From assembly GCA_036365145.1 (NCBI GenBank), contig JAEOAD010000045.1, positions 18,951,501 through 19,015,500 of the forward strand: 64,000 bases of DNA, written 5' to 3'. The position numbers were made by a program, and so were the translations under genes. Positions 44,586 to 56,636 of the stretch are shown one piece after another; the first letter of the stretch is position 1, and the number at the start of each line of letters is the position of its first letter. The notes beneath the pieces are model-generated. The model ran no database searches, had not been told where the DNA came from, and saw only the letters and a program-made list of their open reading frames with translations. Source of the DNA: Orientallactaga sibirica (lineage: Eukaryota > Chordata > Mammalia > Rodentia > Dipodidae).

Positions 44586-46160
44586 GGGCTGGAAAGATGG
44601 CCTACTGGTTAAGGTGCATGCCTGTAAAGCCTAATGTCCCAAGTTCGATTCCCCAGTTGAAATAGCTAAGATAATGTCACCCTGCCCTAATTAGGTCCTG
44701 ACTCCATTTATTGGGGGAATAAAATAGCTAGGCTAACACTTATCTGCTAGGGAGCCTTTCAGCTGCAAACTCCCTAACTCCCCGGGAGGGCCGTGTGTGC
44801 ACTGTTAACACTCTCAGGGCTTCCCATGACCCTGAGTGTGACCCAGGTGTTTAAACTCAAGATAACTCCAGGATAGGGAGTGAAGTGCCTGCAATTCCAC
44901 AGATACCCTGACCTACATCTGGCACCGGTGTCCTTGTAATCATGGTCTTTTGCCTTTAAAAACATTGCCCAGGGCTGGAGAGGCCACTTAGCAGTTAAGG
45001 TGCGTGCCTGTGAAGCCTAAGGACCCAGGTTCGATTCTCCAGGTCCCACATAAGCCAGATGCACATGGTGACGCATGTGTCTGGAGTTCATTTGCAGTGG
45101 CTAGAGGTTCTGGTGTGCCCATTCTCTCTCTCTCTCTCCTTCTGTCTCTAATGAGCAAATAAATAAAAATAAATCTTAAAAACAAAACAAAACAACAAAA
45201 AACAAATGTTGCCTAGCATGGTGGTATACTCCTTTTTAATCCCAGCACTCAGGCGGCAGAAGTAGGAGGATTGCTGTGAATTCGAGGCCACCCTGAGACT
45301 ACATAATGAATTCCAGGTCAGCCTGGACTAGAGCGTGACTCTACCTCAAAAACAAACAAACAAACAAACAAACAAACAAACAAACAAACAAACACTGCTA
45401 TACCTGAGCTTCTGTGCTGAGAACATTTTCTGGCCTGAGCCCCTCTCAGTCCCAGGCTTACTCTCAAATGGGTGGTCTGTAGTCTTCTCACATGGGCTAC
45501 AACATCTGGAACATGCATCTGGAATTTGTTTGCAGTGGTTGGAGTCCCTGGCATGCCTCTATCTCTCTCTTTCTGCTTACAAATAAATAAAACTATTTAA
45601 AAAAAACAAGACAGCCGGGCGTGGTGGCGCACGCCTTTAATCCCAGCACTCGGGAGGCAAAGATAGGAGGATCGCTGAGAGTTCAAGGCCACCCTGAGAC
45701 TACATAGTAAATTCCAGGTCAGCCTGGACTACAGTGAGACCCTACCTTGAAAAACTGAAAAAAAAAAAAAAAAAAAAAAAAAAGACAAATAAATAAACTT
45801 AAAAAAAAAAAAAAAGACGGCTGGAGAGGTGGTTTAGCAGTTAAGGCACTTGCCTGAAAAGCCAAAGAATGGAGGTTCAATTCCCCAGGACCCACGTAAG
45901 CCAGATGTACAAGGTGGCAGATGTGTCTAGAGTTTGTTTGCAGTGGTTGGAGGCCCTGGTGGCCCCATTCTCTCTCAAATAAATGAATATATATTTGTAA
46001 AAAAAAAAAAAAAAAAGTTTCAGATGGGGCATGGTGGTGCATAGAGGCAGAGGTAGTAAGATCACTGTGAGTTGGAGGCCAGCTTGGAACTACAGAAGAG
46101 ATTCAGGTCACCCTGGGCTAGAGTAAGAACCTACTATCTTGAAAAAACCAAAAACAAACA
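44586..46160 (+). repeat. SINE cluster, sense orientation
   Basis: tRNA SINE piece 44586-44662; tRNA SINE 44971-45176; B1 45212-45350 with an (AAAC)n tail to 45393; tRNA SINE 3' piece 45502-45593; B1 45613-45783; tRNA SINE 45817-46015; B1 46021-46160 (internal deletion). Confidence 0.8.
44650..45500 (+). mobile_element. Possible LTR fragment interrupted by SINEs
   Basis: Non-SINE sequence at 44650-44965 contains AATAAAATAGC and ends TTTGCCTTTAAAAACATTGCC (a TATA-like context). Related-looking single-copy sequence resumes at about 45394-45500 after a tRNA SINE, a B1 and an AAAC array. I cannot name it, and an ordinary single-copy origin is possible. Confidence 0.25.
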
Positions 46161-46164
46161 AAAA

Positions 46165-48428
46165 GCCCCAATGGTTTCAATAGACACAATAGAACTCTTT
46201 ATTCAAGTTCATCCCCATTTGGGGGAGGGAAGGCAGCGAAACAACTGTACTACATAATGATACTCACTAGACAAAGGCAGATCTTAGGAAAAAAGGATTC
46301 CGCTCAACAATCTTTGCCGATTCCAAGGTAACCTTCAAACACTGGCGAACAAGGTGGAGCTCACAGAACAGTTTCTCACCTTTCCTTTGATAAAATGAAA
46401 AGTTGCCAACAAAATTCCAGAATGGAAACAAAAACTGTTAGAAAACACAAGAATTGAAAGCTAATTCCTTGTATACTAATAAAAATAAATTTAAAACATT
46501 CAAAGGTCACTTTGAAACCCAATTCATTCTTCAAATAATATAAAAGCAGAAACACCCCTTCTCACAGGCAGTGATTTGGCATCTCAGCGCAGATTGTTTT
46601 GATGTGCCTACTGCTCAAGGGCACAGTGGGCCACTCTTTGATGATGTCACTTTGGACCTCCAAGCTTCCCTCTCCTCCCCCACACTTCCCGCACTGGCCA
46701 CAGGGTGGTACTGACACACCATTGGCCAAATGTCAAGCTACTGTAGCATACAACCTATTCTCTAAAAGCCATGAATACAAGGCCATCCTGGACTACAGAA
46801 TGAGACCATCTCAAAAAAAAAAAAAAAAAAAAAAGTGGGCTATTAAAAAAAGAAACGAACACTCCATTTGCAACTGTTCACTCATCCTGTAGTGGCCCAT
46901 GACAGATTGAAGCTCCTTTTGCTTGCACCATGCCTGTCCATATGAAGATGGGCCTTCAGTGAGCTGATCACCACACAGAATCATGGAATGCGCAGGGGAG
47001 TGAACTCCAGAAATTCAGTCTGATTTTGCTTTGGCTAGCAAGTCATTGGTCCCAGAAGGCTCAGTGATATGCCCAAGGCCACTCTGATGGCTGTCTGTCT
47101 TGTCCTTGGTATTCACCCCATAGAGAATTCCTCTTCCAGAGTCACTTGTTGACAGCCCAGAAGGGGTATGTGACCCCCCTCAATATACTGGGCCACGTGA
47201 TGGAATGGGAGTACCTGTAAGTCAGTATCAAGTACTGGTCTCCAGGTTGTGAGAGGGTGTGTTCTCTCCATTGACACCTGTAGGCCATCTCCACATCATT
47301 CATGTGTCCAGCTGTTTTCCTTAAAGTTTCCAATTTTCTAGGACAATCATCTGCCACACCCCACCTCACCCCACCCAACCTCGTCAGACCTGCTGACTAC
47401 TAAGCCCCAGTGATTCTCCTGTCTCCACCTAACTGAGCATTGGGGTTACAGGCATGTGTGGCTACGCCTGGCTTTTATGTGAGTACTAGGGTTGGAACTC
47501 ATGTCCTCATGCTTGTGCAAGAAGCACTCTTTCTTACGTACTGGACCATCTCCCCAGCCTGGGGTTCTGATGACAGCACCTAGAAACAGAACCTAGAACT
47601 TCGGCCTGTTTCTTTGATAAATACATACATACATAAATAAATAAATAAAATGTAGGCCTGATGTGGACTCCAGCTTGTTTTGTTCCCCAGACTCAGCTTT
47701 TTTCTTCCTCAGACTTGTGTAAACATGGGCACTGGCACAGTTAGTGTAAGAGCAACAGCTTTCCAGATGCGGGGAAAGCCCATCTTTTGCCTTGTTTGGG
47801 GAACTGGCCTTCTTCTGTGGTCAGGAGAGACGGGTACTCCAGGCCTTCAAAGCAGGGGGATATTCAGCAAGCTGATGGCTAGGTGGGTCTTCAGGTCTAT
47901 CCTCACTTCACATTGCCAGTGCTGGTATTTAGAAATCCTTTTAAAAGAGGTGACCCGAGGCCACCGAGGCAGACTGGACAAGGCCACGTTAAGTTGGGCA
48001 CAGCAGCGGCTGGAGGATAATGCAGACCTGGGAGCGAGGACTTACTGTGCACCCAGTACCTGCCCACATGGGAAATGCATGAAGTCACCAGGAGGAAACT
48101 ATCCAACGGGAGACCTGGAGCCTCCAGGAGTACTTATAATACCTACTCTGGTGTTTCAACCACTGGAGCCTGCAGGGAGGGAGGAGGGAGCTCACTGTGC
48201 AGGGAAAGGAAAGAGAGGCTGGATCTACACTGCAGACTTAAACAAGCGGTCCCTATCCTTGCCAACCTGTTATCTCATTAGGAAGGCTTCTGTACTTTCT
48301 GCCTCGCTCTTGAGGGGAGAAGGAAGTGTTGGCACATGGCTCCTGCCCAAGGCCCGGGGCTGGTGAGAAGAAGCAACAGGCAGCAGAACTGTGGTTCCAG
48401 TACTGGGCAGCAAGCAGGAGGCTCCAGC
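46165..48428 (-). other. ARL10: Probable ARL10 3' UTR
   Basis: About 2.2 kb downstream of the ARL10 stop is nearly SINE-free, unlike most of the window. It holds only a B1 fragment (46766-46832) and an old B4-like element (47390-47560). The first minus-strand AATAAA I see is at plus 46198-46203 (TTTATT), which would end the transcript near 46180. The extent is inferred. Confidence 0.5.
46198..46203 (-). terminator. ARL10: Candidate ARL10 poly(A) signal
   Basis: Plus-strand TTTATT (minus AATAAA) lies at the far end of the SINE-poor stretch below ARL10 exon 4, just before a dense SINE block. I infer it is the mRNA end. Confidence 0.45.
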
Positions 48429-48602
48429 CTAGGAGAGAAGCTGCAAGAGCAGTTTCCAGATGCGCACGGTGCCAGGGTCATCAAAGCTAGATCTCACAGG
48501 GGCAATGCTGGCTGCCATGAGGAAAACTTCCCTCCGGCCCACCTCCCGCTGCAGGCCCAGCTCCCGATGCAGCTCCAACACACTCATGGCCCCTCTCAGG
48601 TC
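48429..48602 (-). CDS. ARL10: ARL10 coding exon 4 with stop
   Basis: The acceptor is ccccag. The exon encodes D186 of NKQD and the C-terminal half ([33 protein letters not shown]), with TAG at plus-strand 48429-48431. Confidence 0.95.
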   Translation of the reverse strand, partial: DLRGAMSVLELHRELGLQREVGRREVFLMAASIAPVRSSFDDPGTVRIWKLLLQLLS

Positions 48603-51600
48603 CTGGGGTTGAATAGAGAAATCAGTTGGAACACATGTATCAGACAGTACTCCCAATACATTACCACATTCATGAAAAATACTGTTTTTTAAGCCACGCG
48701 TGGTATAGCATGCCTTTAATCCCAGAACTTGGGAGGCAGAGGTAGGATTGGTGTGAGTTTCAGGCCAGCCTGGGACTACAGAATGAATTTCAGGTCAGCA
48801 TGGGCTAGAGTGAGACCTTACCTTGAAAAACAAACAGCTGGGTATGGTGGCACATGCCTCTAATCCCAGCATTAGGGAGGCAGAGGTAGGACAATTGCCA
48901 TGAGTTCAAGGCGACTCTGAGAATACAGAGTGAATTCCAGGTCAGCCTCAGCTAGAGTGAGCCCCTACCTTGAAAAACCAAAGAAACGGGGCTGGAGAGA
49001 TGGCTTAGTAGCTAAGGTGCTTGCCTGGAACAAGACCCAGCTTTGATTCCCCAGAACATATGTAAGTCATATGCACAAGGTTGTGCATCAGTGTCTGGAG
49101 TTTGTTTGAAGCAGCTGGAGGTCCTGGCATGCCCATGCTCTCTCCTTCTCTCTCTCAAATATATAAACATTAAAAAAATAGCTGGGCGTGGTGGCATACG
49201 CCTTTAATCCCAGCATTTGGGAGGCAGAGGTAGGAGGATCACCAAGAGTTGGAGGCTACCCTGAGACTACATAGTGAATTCCAGATCAGCCTGAGCTAGA
49301 GTGAGACCCTACCTTGAAAAACCAAATATACATATATTTAAAACAAACAAAAATATTATTTTTTTGGCAACTCTGGGGAAGAGTAGGACTCTAGGTTCCA
49401 GGAGGTGACTCTGAATCCTGTGGAATAAACTCAGTGTTCTATCCTTGCCTCTTTTTCTTTTTAAAAATATTTTATTTTATTTATTTATTGGAGAGAGAGA
49501 GAGGGATAGAGGAAGAGGCAGATAGAATGGGTGTGCTAGTGCCTCCTGCAAACAAACTCCAGACACAAGTGCCATCTTGTGCATCTGGTTTATATGGATC
49601 CTGGGGAATTGAACCTGGGTCCTTAGGCTTTGCAGGCAAGCACCTTAACTGCCAAGCCATCTCTCCAACACCCGTCCCCCCAAGGTAGGGTCTCACTCTA
49701 GCCCAGGCTGACCTGGAATTCACTATGTAGTCTCAAGAGTGGCCTTGAACTCACAGTGATCCTCCTACTTCTGTCTCCCGAGTGCATCACCACACTCAGC
49801 CTTTGCCTCTTCTTTGTGGCACTCTCTTTTTACTACACCATCAGCCACTGTGGTAAGAAACAAGAGTTGTTCCTATTTGTCAGACATTGTGGTAGGCACT
49901 TGCATACCAAGTCTCAGTGTGTGTGTGTGTGTGTGTGTGTGTTGGTGAGCAAATATACACATCTTTTTTTTTTCCTTTTTTCTTTTTCTTTTTTTTTCAG
50001 TTTTTTGAGGCAGGGTCTTGCTCAAGCCCAGGCTGACCTGAAATTAACTGTGTAGTCTCAGAGTGTCCTCAAACTCACGGTGATCCTCCTATCTCTGCCT
50101 CCCAAATGCTGGGATTAAAGGCGTGTGCTGCCACGCCCGGCTTTTTTTTGTTTTGTTTTTGTTTTTCCAGGTAGAGTCTTGCTCTAGCCCAGGCTGACCT
50201 GGAATTCACTATGTAGTCTTAGGCTGCCCTTGAACTAACAGTGATATCCTACCTTTGTCTCAAAAGTGCTGGGATTAAGTCGGGCGTGGTGGCATGTACC
50301 ACCATGTTTAATCCCAGCACTTTAAAAAGGCGGGCGTGGTGGCACATGTCTTTAATCCCAGTACTAGGGAGGCAGAGGCAGGAGGATTGCCTTGAGTTCA
50401 AGGCTACCCTGAGACCACATAGTGAATTCCAGGTCAGTCTGAGCTAAAGTGAAACCCTACCTCCAAAACAAAAAAAAAAAGGTATTTAAATGGCTTTATG
50501 CCTGCTTTGTTATATTAAATGTTGATAATCACATTAATTTTTTTGGTGAATTTATAAATAAATCAATATAATAAATGTTTTTCTTTTTAAAATTTATTTT
50601 ATGGTTTTTCAAGGTAGGGTTTCACTCTAGCTCAGGCCAACCTGGAATTCACTATGTAGTCTCAGGGAGGCCTTGAACTCATGGTGATCCTCCTACCTCT
50701 CTGCCTTCCAAGTGCTGGGATTAAAGGTGTGCGACACCACGCCCGGCTCTCTTTTCTTTTCTTTTCTTTTCTTTTCTTTTCTTTTCTTTTCTTTTCTTTT
50801 CTTTTCTTTTCTTTTCCTTTCTTTTCTTTTCAAGATTTTATTGTTATTTATTTGTTAGAATCAGAGAGGGGGGGGAGAGAGAGAGAGAGAGTGAGCATGG
50901 TTGTGCCAGGGCCTCTAGCCACTGCAAACAAACTCCAGATGCATGCACCACCGTGTGCATCTGGCGTACATGGGACCTGGAGAATTGAACCAGAGTTCTT
51001 TGGCTTTGCAGGCATGCGGGTTAACTGCTAAGCCATCTTTCCAGCCCTTTTTTTTTCTTCTGTTTTTGTTTTGTGAGGTAAGGTTTCACACTAGCCCAGG
51101 CTGACCTGGAATTCATTATGTCCTGGAACTCACTACGTAGTCTCAGGGTGCCTCAAACTTATTGTGATCCTCCTACCCCTGCCTCCTGAGTGCTGGGATT
51201 AAAGGCGTGCGCTACCACACCCAGCTCAATAAATACTTTTCTAGTGACAGTGGGTGACATGAAATTTTTTAGGAAGTATGAAATTTTTGAGGATGTTAGT
51301 AGCTGCTGTTCTATGTCCATATTTTTGTTAGATACAAATACATTTTTATTGAATATATAAAAAAGTCTGGAGGAGGGCTGGAAAGATGGTTTAGTGGTTA
51401 AGATGCTTGCCTGTGAAGCCTGAGGACCCATGTTTAACTCTCCAGGTCCTATGTAAGCCAGATGTACAAGGTGAGACAAGTGCACGAGGTCCCACATGCA
51501 CACAAGGTGATGCACGCATCTGGGATTCAATTACAATGGCTGGAGGCCCTGGAAAGCCGATCCTCTCCTCCTCCCTCTCATAAAAAAGGGGGGACAGTCT

Positions 51601-54600
51601 GTTGGGCTTGCCTCAAAAAAAGAAAGTCTGGGGAGGGACGGGAGGGATGGCTTAGTGGTTAAGGCGCTTGCCTGCGAAGCCCAAGAACTCACATGAGATT
51701 CCCCAGTACCCTCATGAGCCATGCACATGCATCTGGAGTTTGTTTGCAGCAGCTGGAAGCCCTGGTGTGCCCCATTCTCTATTTTTCTCTCAAATAAAAA
51801 TAAAATATAAAAACAGTTCAATCAGAACAGGCATAAAGGGGTTGTCCCAGGTAGACTAGAATATACAGTAACCAACAAGCCGGGCATGGTGGTGCACACC
51901 TTAAATCCCAGCACTGGGGAGGTAGAGGTAGGAGAATCATCATGAATTCCAGGTCACCCTGAGACTATATAGTGAATTCCAGGTCAGCCTGAGCTAGAGT
52001 GAAATCCTACCTCCAAAACAAACAAACAAACAAACAAACAAACAAACAAACAAACAAACAAACAAACAAACAAACAAAATCTAAAGTGCCAAGAGTCTTG
52101 CAGTCTTCCCTGGTTGTACAAGTTAGTGGAACTGGGATATCTGGCTCCATGAACATGCTTTTCTACCATACTGTACATTTTCAGCTTCTGGCCCAAGGCC
52201 AGAGAATTATAGCTGAGAAATGTTGAGAAGCAGACTTATTATGTGCTTAACAGTTTTCCAGACATAGCACCAAGCACCTGAAAATCATGACCCCCACTTC
52301 AGCCCCACAAAAACCCCATGAGAGGCCATTAAATGGCTAAAGTTACAACAATGACAAAGCTAAGACCTGAAACTCAGATCTTCCTCAGAGTTCGTGCTAT
52401 TGGGTTGGAGTGTAGCTCAGTGGCAAAATGCTTGCCCAGCATACATGAAGGCCTGCATTCCATCCCAAGCTTCAAAAAAAAAAGTCTGCCTTTAATGACA
52501 CTGAAGCCTTTATAGACTTTAGGTGCCACCCTCAACCACCCTAGGGCAAACTGCCCTAGTGCAAAGTCCTACATAGTCCCTGTGGCCTGTCTATTTGACC
52601 TCAGATCCACCACACCCAGGTAAAAGGAAGAGAGGCAGGCAGAGAGAATGGGCTACAAACAAACTCCAGACACATGCGCCACTTTGTGCATCTGGCTTTA
52701 CATGGAGAATTGAGCTTGAGTCATTAGGCTTTGTAGGCAAGTGCCTTAGCTGCTGAGCCATCTCTCCAGCCCCTAGATTCTTCATATGTGAAATGGGAAA
52801 AAAATACAATATATACACATATATATTTTGGAGAGAGACACAGAGAGGGGGCGGGGAGGGAGGGAGGGGAAGGCAGATAGAGATGGGCACGCCAGCAGTG
52901 TCTCAGCTGCTGTGAACGAAATCCAGATGCATGCGCCCCCTTGTGGTCAAGTGTGGCATTGCGCCCTAGTGTCACTTTGCATCTGGCTAAATGTGGGACC
53001 TGGAGATTGGAACCAACGTTCTTAGGTTTAGGAGGTAGGCACCTTAACCACTAAGCCATCTCTCCAGCCCAAAAATACAATATATTTTTTGTTTTTGTTT
53101 TTCTAGGTAGGTTCTTGCTCTAGCCCAGGCTGACCTGGAATTCACTCTGTAGTCTGTATTTAGTAATTCTCTTATCTCTCTGAGGTTATAGAGGATAGAG
53201 GGTAGTGAGGCAAAGAGGAAAAACAATAGTCAGGATGGGAAAGAGCATGGGTGGATGGGGTGGGGACAGTATCTGAACAAGCTCTCCAGACACGGGTTCA
53301 GGCCCCATCCCTTCTAAGTGCTCCCTGCCCCAGCCTATGTTCTTATGAGCAGAAGTTCAGCTGGCTTCTGCCCGCTTGCCACGGTCCTCACCTGCTTGTT
53401 AGCCACCACAACGACAGGCAGGTCAGGGTCTCTGTCCAGCAGCCTGTGCAGCTCCTGCCGGGCGAAGGGCATCCGCAGCCGGTCAGCTGAGTCCACCATG
53501 AACACCAGGACATCCACCTCATTCACAAACTCCTTCCAGTAGAAGCGCAGGTTCTGACTTCCACCAACTGAGAAGAGGCCAGAGGCTAGCTTAGAGCCTC
53601 CTTGGGTCCTAGTTCTACCGATAGCCGCCCCCATCCCACTTCCAGCTCCCAAGGCTGTACTAACCAGGGGCAAGAAAGGACCAAAGTCCAGAGCCAGCAA
53701 ACCCCTTAGGTTAAGTCACTACCTTTGAGACTCCTCTCACTGAATTGATCTAGCAGGTTGCAGCAGCAGTCAAAGGTACCATACGCAATGTTCCTTTCAT
53801 AGGATTGGTACACAAATGCTCCACCAATGGTAGTGTTCAGTTATCTTTTGCTGGGCTGTCATGCCTCTTGCCAATTCTTAGCTTCCTCCTAGGTCAATGC
53901 TAACTGTGGTCAGAAGCCAGGGGTCCCAATGCCTACAAGACTAGGCATTTCCTATCCTGTCCTACCAGCACATAGTGTGTGCACCTATTCTTCTCGTCCC
54001 CAATGCTCAGTCCCCATGGGTCACCCTGTATCCTACTGTTACTGGTTCTGCCTCGGACTCTAAGCTCTGAGAGTTAGAGGCACATAGCAGACCCTCACTG
54101 AGTGTTTACTGAGTGCTTATTAGGTATCAAACACTGATCTGGGGGCTGGAAATACAGAGGTGGACAAGGCAGGCTGAAAGCCCACTCTCAAGACATTTTC
54201 TTCCTCAAAAGGATGGATCAAGCAATAGGATAAAAACATTCCAGAAAGGAAAGGATACAAACAGAACCAAGGGTAGTGGCTTGAGGTCTGGGGCTAGTCT
54301 TGGGAAGTGTGTTCAAGAGGATGTCATCCATATAAGCTGAGTCTGGGACAAGGAGCTAGCCATGGGAAGGGGCAAAGGAGAGCATCCCAGAGAGAAGAAC
54401 AAGTTTGAGGCATTGGAGAAAGTAGCCAGGTGGCTGAGGCACCTCCAGAGGGAGAAAGGAAGAAGAGGGCAGGGGAAGCTGGCTAGGGCGTGCTGCACAG
54501 GGCCTTTGAGGCAACAATGAAGCCCTTAAGGCTATTTTTTTCAAGGTAGTGTTGGGCTCTAGCCCAGGCTGACCTGAAATTCACTATGTAGTTCAGAGTG

Positions 54601-55222
54601 ACCTCAAACTCATGGAGATCCTCCTACCTCTGCCTCCAGAAGGCTGGGATTAAAGGCGTGCACCAACATGCCTGGTTTTAGGTAGCCCAGGCTCTCCTCA
54701 ACATTGTGGCAATCCTCCTGCCTCGCCTGCCAAGTGCTGGAATTATAGGCATGTATCACCATGCCTGACAGAGATCTGGGTTTGAATCCCAGATGTGTGA
54801 CTTCATTAAGCCTGGACTGTACCTGTCACAAGATCAGGTACATGCAAACACCCATGTCTCTCTCAGGGCCAAGGAGATATTATATCTCTGCCAGACACCC
54901 AAGACGTCAAGTACAGAGCCCTCACTTTGACCTGTAGCCTTAGCACAATAGAAGGCCTGGTGGGAAGAATAGGCTCCTGGGTATATTCAATGTGTCCTAC
55001 AACTTGGAGAAAAGACATGGCCAGCCAGGCAGGAAAAAAGTGTCTGAATCAGTGGAAGCCACACCCACTCAGACCAACAGTCAGGCTCTCCAAGTCCAAT
55101 TTTCTTCCTTTCCTTTCCTTTCCTTTCCTTTCCTTTCCTTTCCTTTCCTTTCCTTTCCTTTCCTTTCCTTTCCTTTCCTCCCTCCCTCTTCTTCTCTTTC
55201 TTTCCCTCTCTCTCTCTCTTTC

Positions 55223-55286
<64 letters not shown>

Positions 55287-56307
55287 TCATTCATTTTTCG
55301 AGGTGGGGTCTCACTTTGGCCCAGGCTGACCTGGAATTAACTATGTTGTCTCAGGGTGGCCTTGAACTCATGGTGATCCTCCTACCTCTGCCTCCCGAGT
55401 GCTGGGATTAAAGGCGTGCGCCACCACGCCCGGCTCAAAGTCCAATTTTCATCATTTAGCACTTAACCCATCCAGTCTTCATGGTCTGAGTATTGTGACT
55501 GGCAGGAAGCCTACCTGTTGCTTTTCCAGAGACTGATGCTGGGCAGAGGCGGCTAAACTCTTATAACCTCTCTGCTAGCTACTTCCGAAAGCCCAAGAAA
55601 CCTACAGCTGAGGGCAGGAGCTCCTCGCATCTCTCTCTGTTCACTCACACAACGCTGTCCCAGATACCTATATGGAGCTGAGCCCTTGGGGACAGAGATG
55701 GATCAGACCAGTCTGTGCCCGTGGGCTCATCAGGGACACAGGATGATATGGTAAATACTGTAGCAGAAGGGAGCCCTAGGGTCCTTAGCCCAGCCTAGGA
55801 GTCACAGAAAACTTCACAGGGATGTAAGGGACATGAAGTTGTACACCTGTAATCCTAGCACTTGGGAGGTGGAGAGAGGTCCCCCTTGTTACATAGTGAG
55901 CTTGAAGCTACTTAAAATCATGTCTCAAAAAACAACAAAATAGTGCTGGAGGAATGGCTTAGCAGTTGAGGCATTTGCCTGCAAAGCCAAAGGATCCAGG
56001 TTCAATTTCCCAGGACCCATGTATGCCAGATGCACAAGGGGACACATGTATCTGGAGTTTGTTTGCAGTGGCTAGAGGCCCTGGCATGCCCAGTCTCTAT
56101 CTGCCTCTTCCCCCCTCCTCAAATAAATTTAAAAATATATTTTAGAAAAGAAAGGGGCTGGGTGTAATGGTGCATGCCTCTAATCCCAGCATTCAGGAGG
56201 CAGAGGTAGGAGGATCACCATGAGTTTGAGGCCACCCTGAGAATACATAGTGAATTCCAGGTTTGCCTGGGCTAGAGCAAGACCCTACCTCGGAAATAAA
56301 CAAAAAA

Positions 56308-56355
<48 letters not shown>

Positions 56356-56604
56356 AAAAAAGAAAGAAAGGGAAGGAAAGCATTGATTTCCAGGTCAGAC
56401 TAGGCTAAAGTGAGACTCTGCCTCGAAAGAAATTAAACAGAAAGAAGCACGTTCTGCGAGGCTTCATGGTAAGGGCTACCAGAGGCAGATATTCTACATT
56501 ACAATGCTGGCAAGCTGGGGGATCTTGGGTAAGCTGGATCTTGTTGAGACTGCGTTTCATGCATATAAGGGTAGTTAATAATTCTGGCTTTATAGTTGAT
56601 GGGA

Positions 56605-56636
<32 letters not shown>

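Noticed and set aside
47680..48366. Longest open frame in the window (228 codons, + strand)
   Set aside because: It lies antisense in the probable ARL10 3' UTR, has no recognisable domain, and its composition does not look coding. Chance is the simplest reading.
45345..52079. Regular AAAC arrays as a possible CRISPR-like repeat
   Set aside because: They are uninterrupted 4-bp microsatellites at B1 tails, with no spacers, in a mammalian genome.
55049..55294. Lys/Glu-rich minus-strand frames
   Set aside because: They are translations of (TTTCC)n/(TTTC)n arrays, not proteins.
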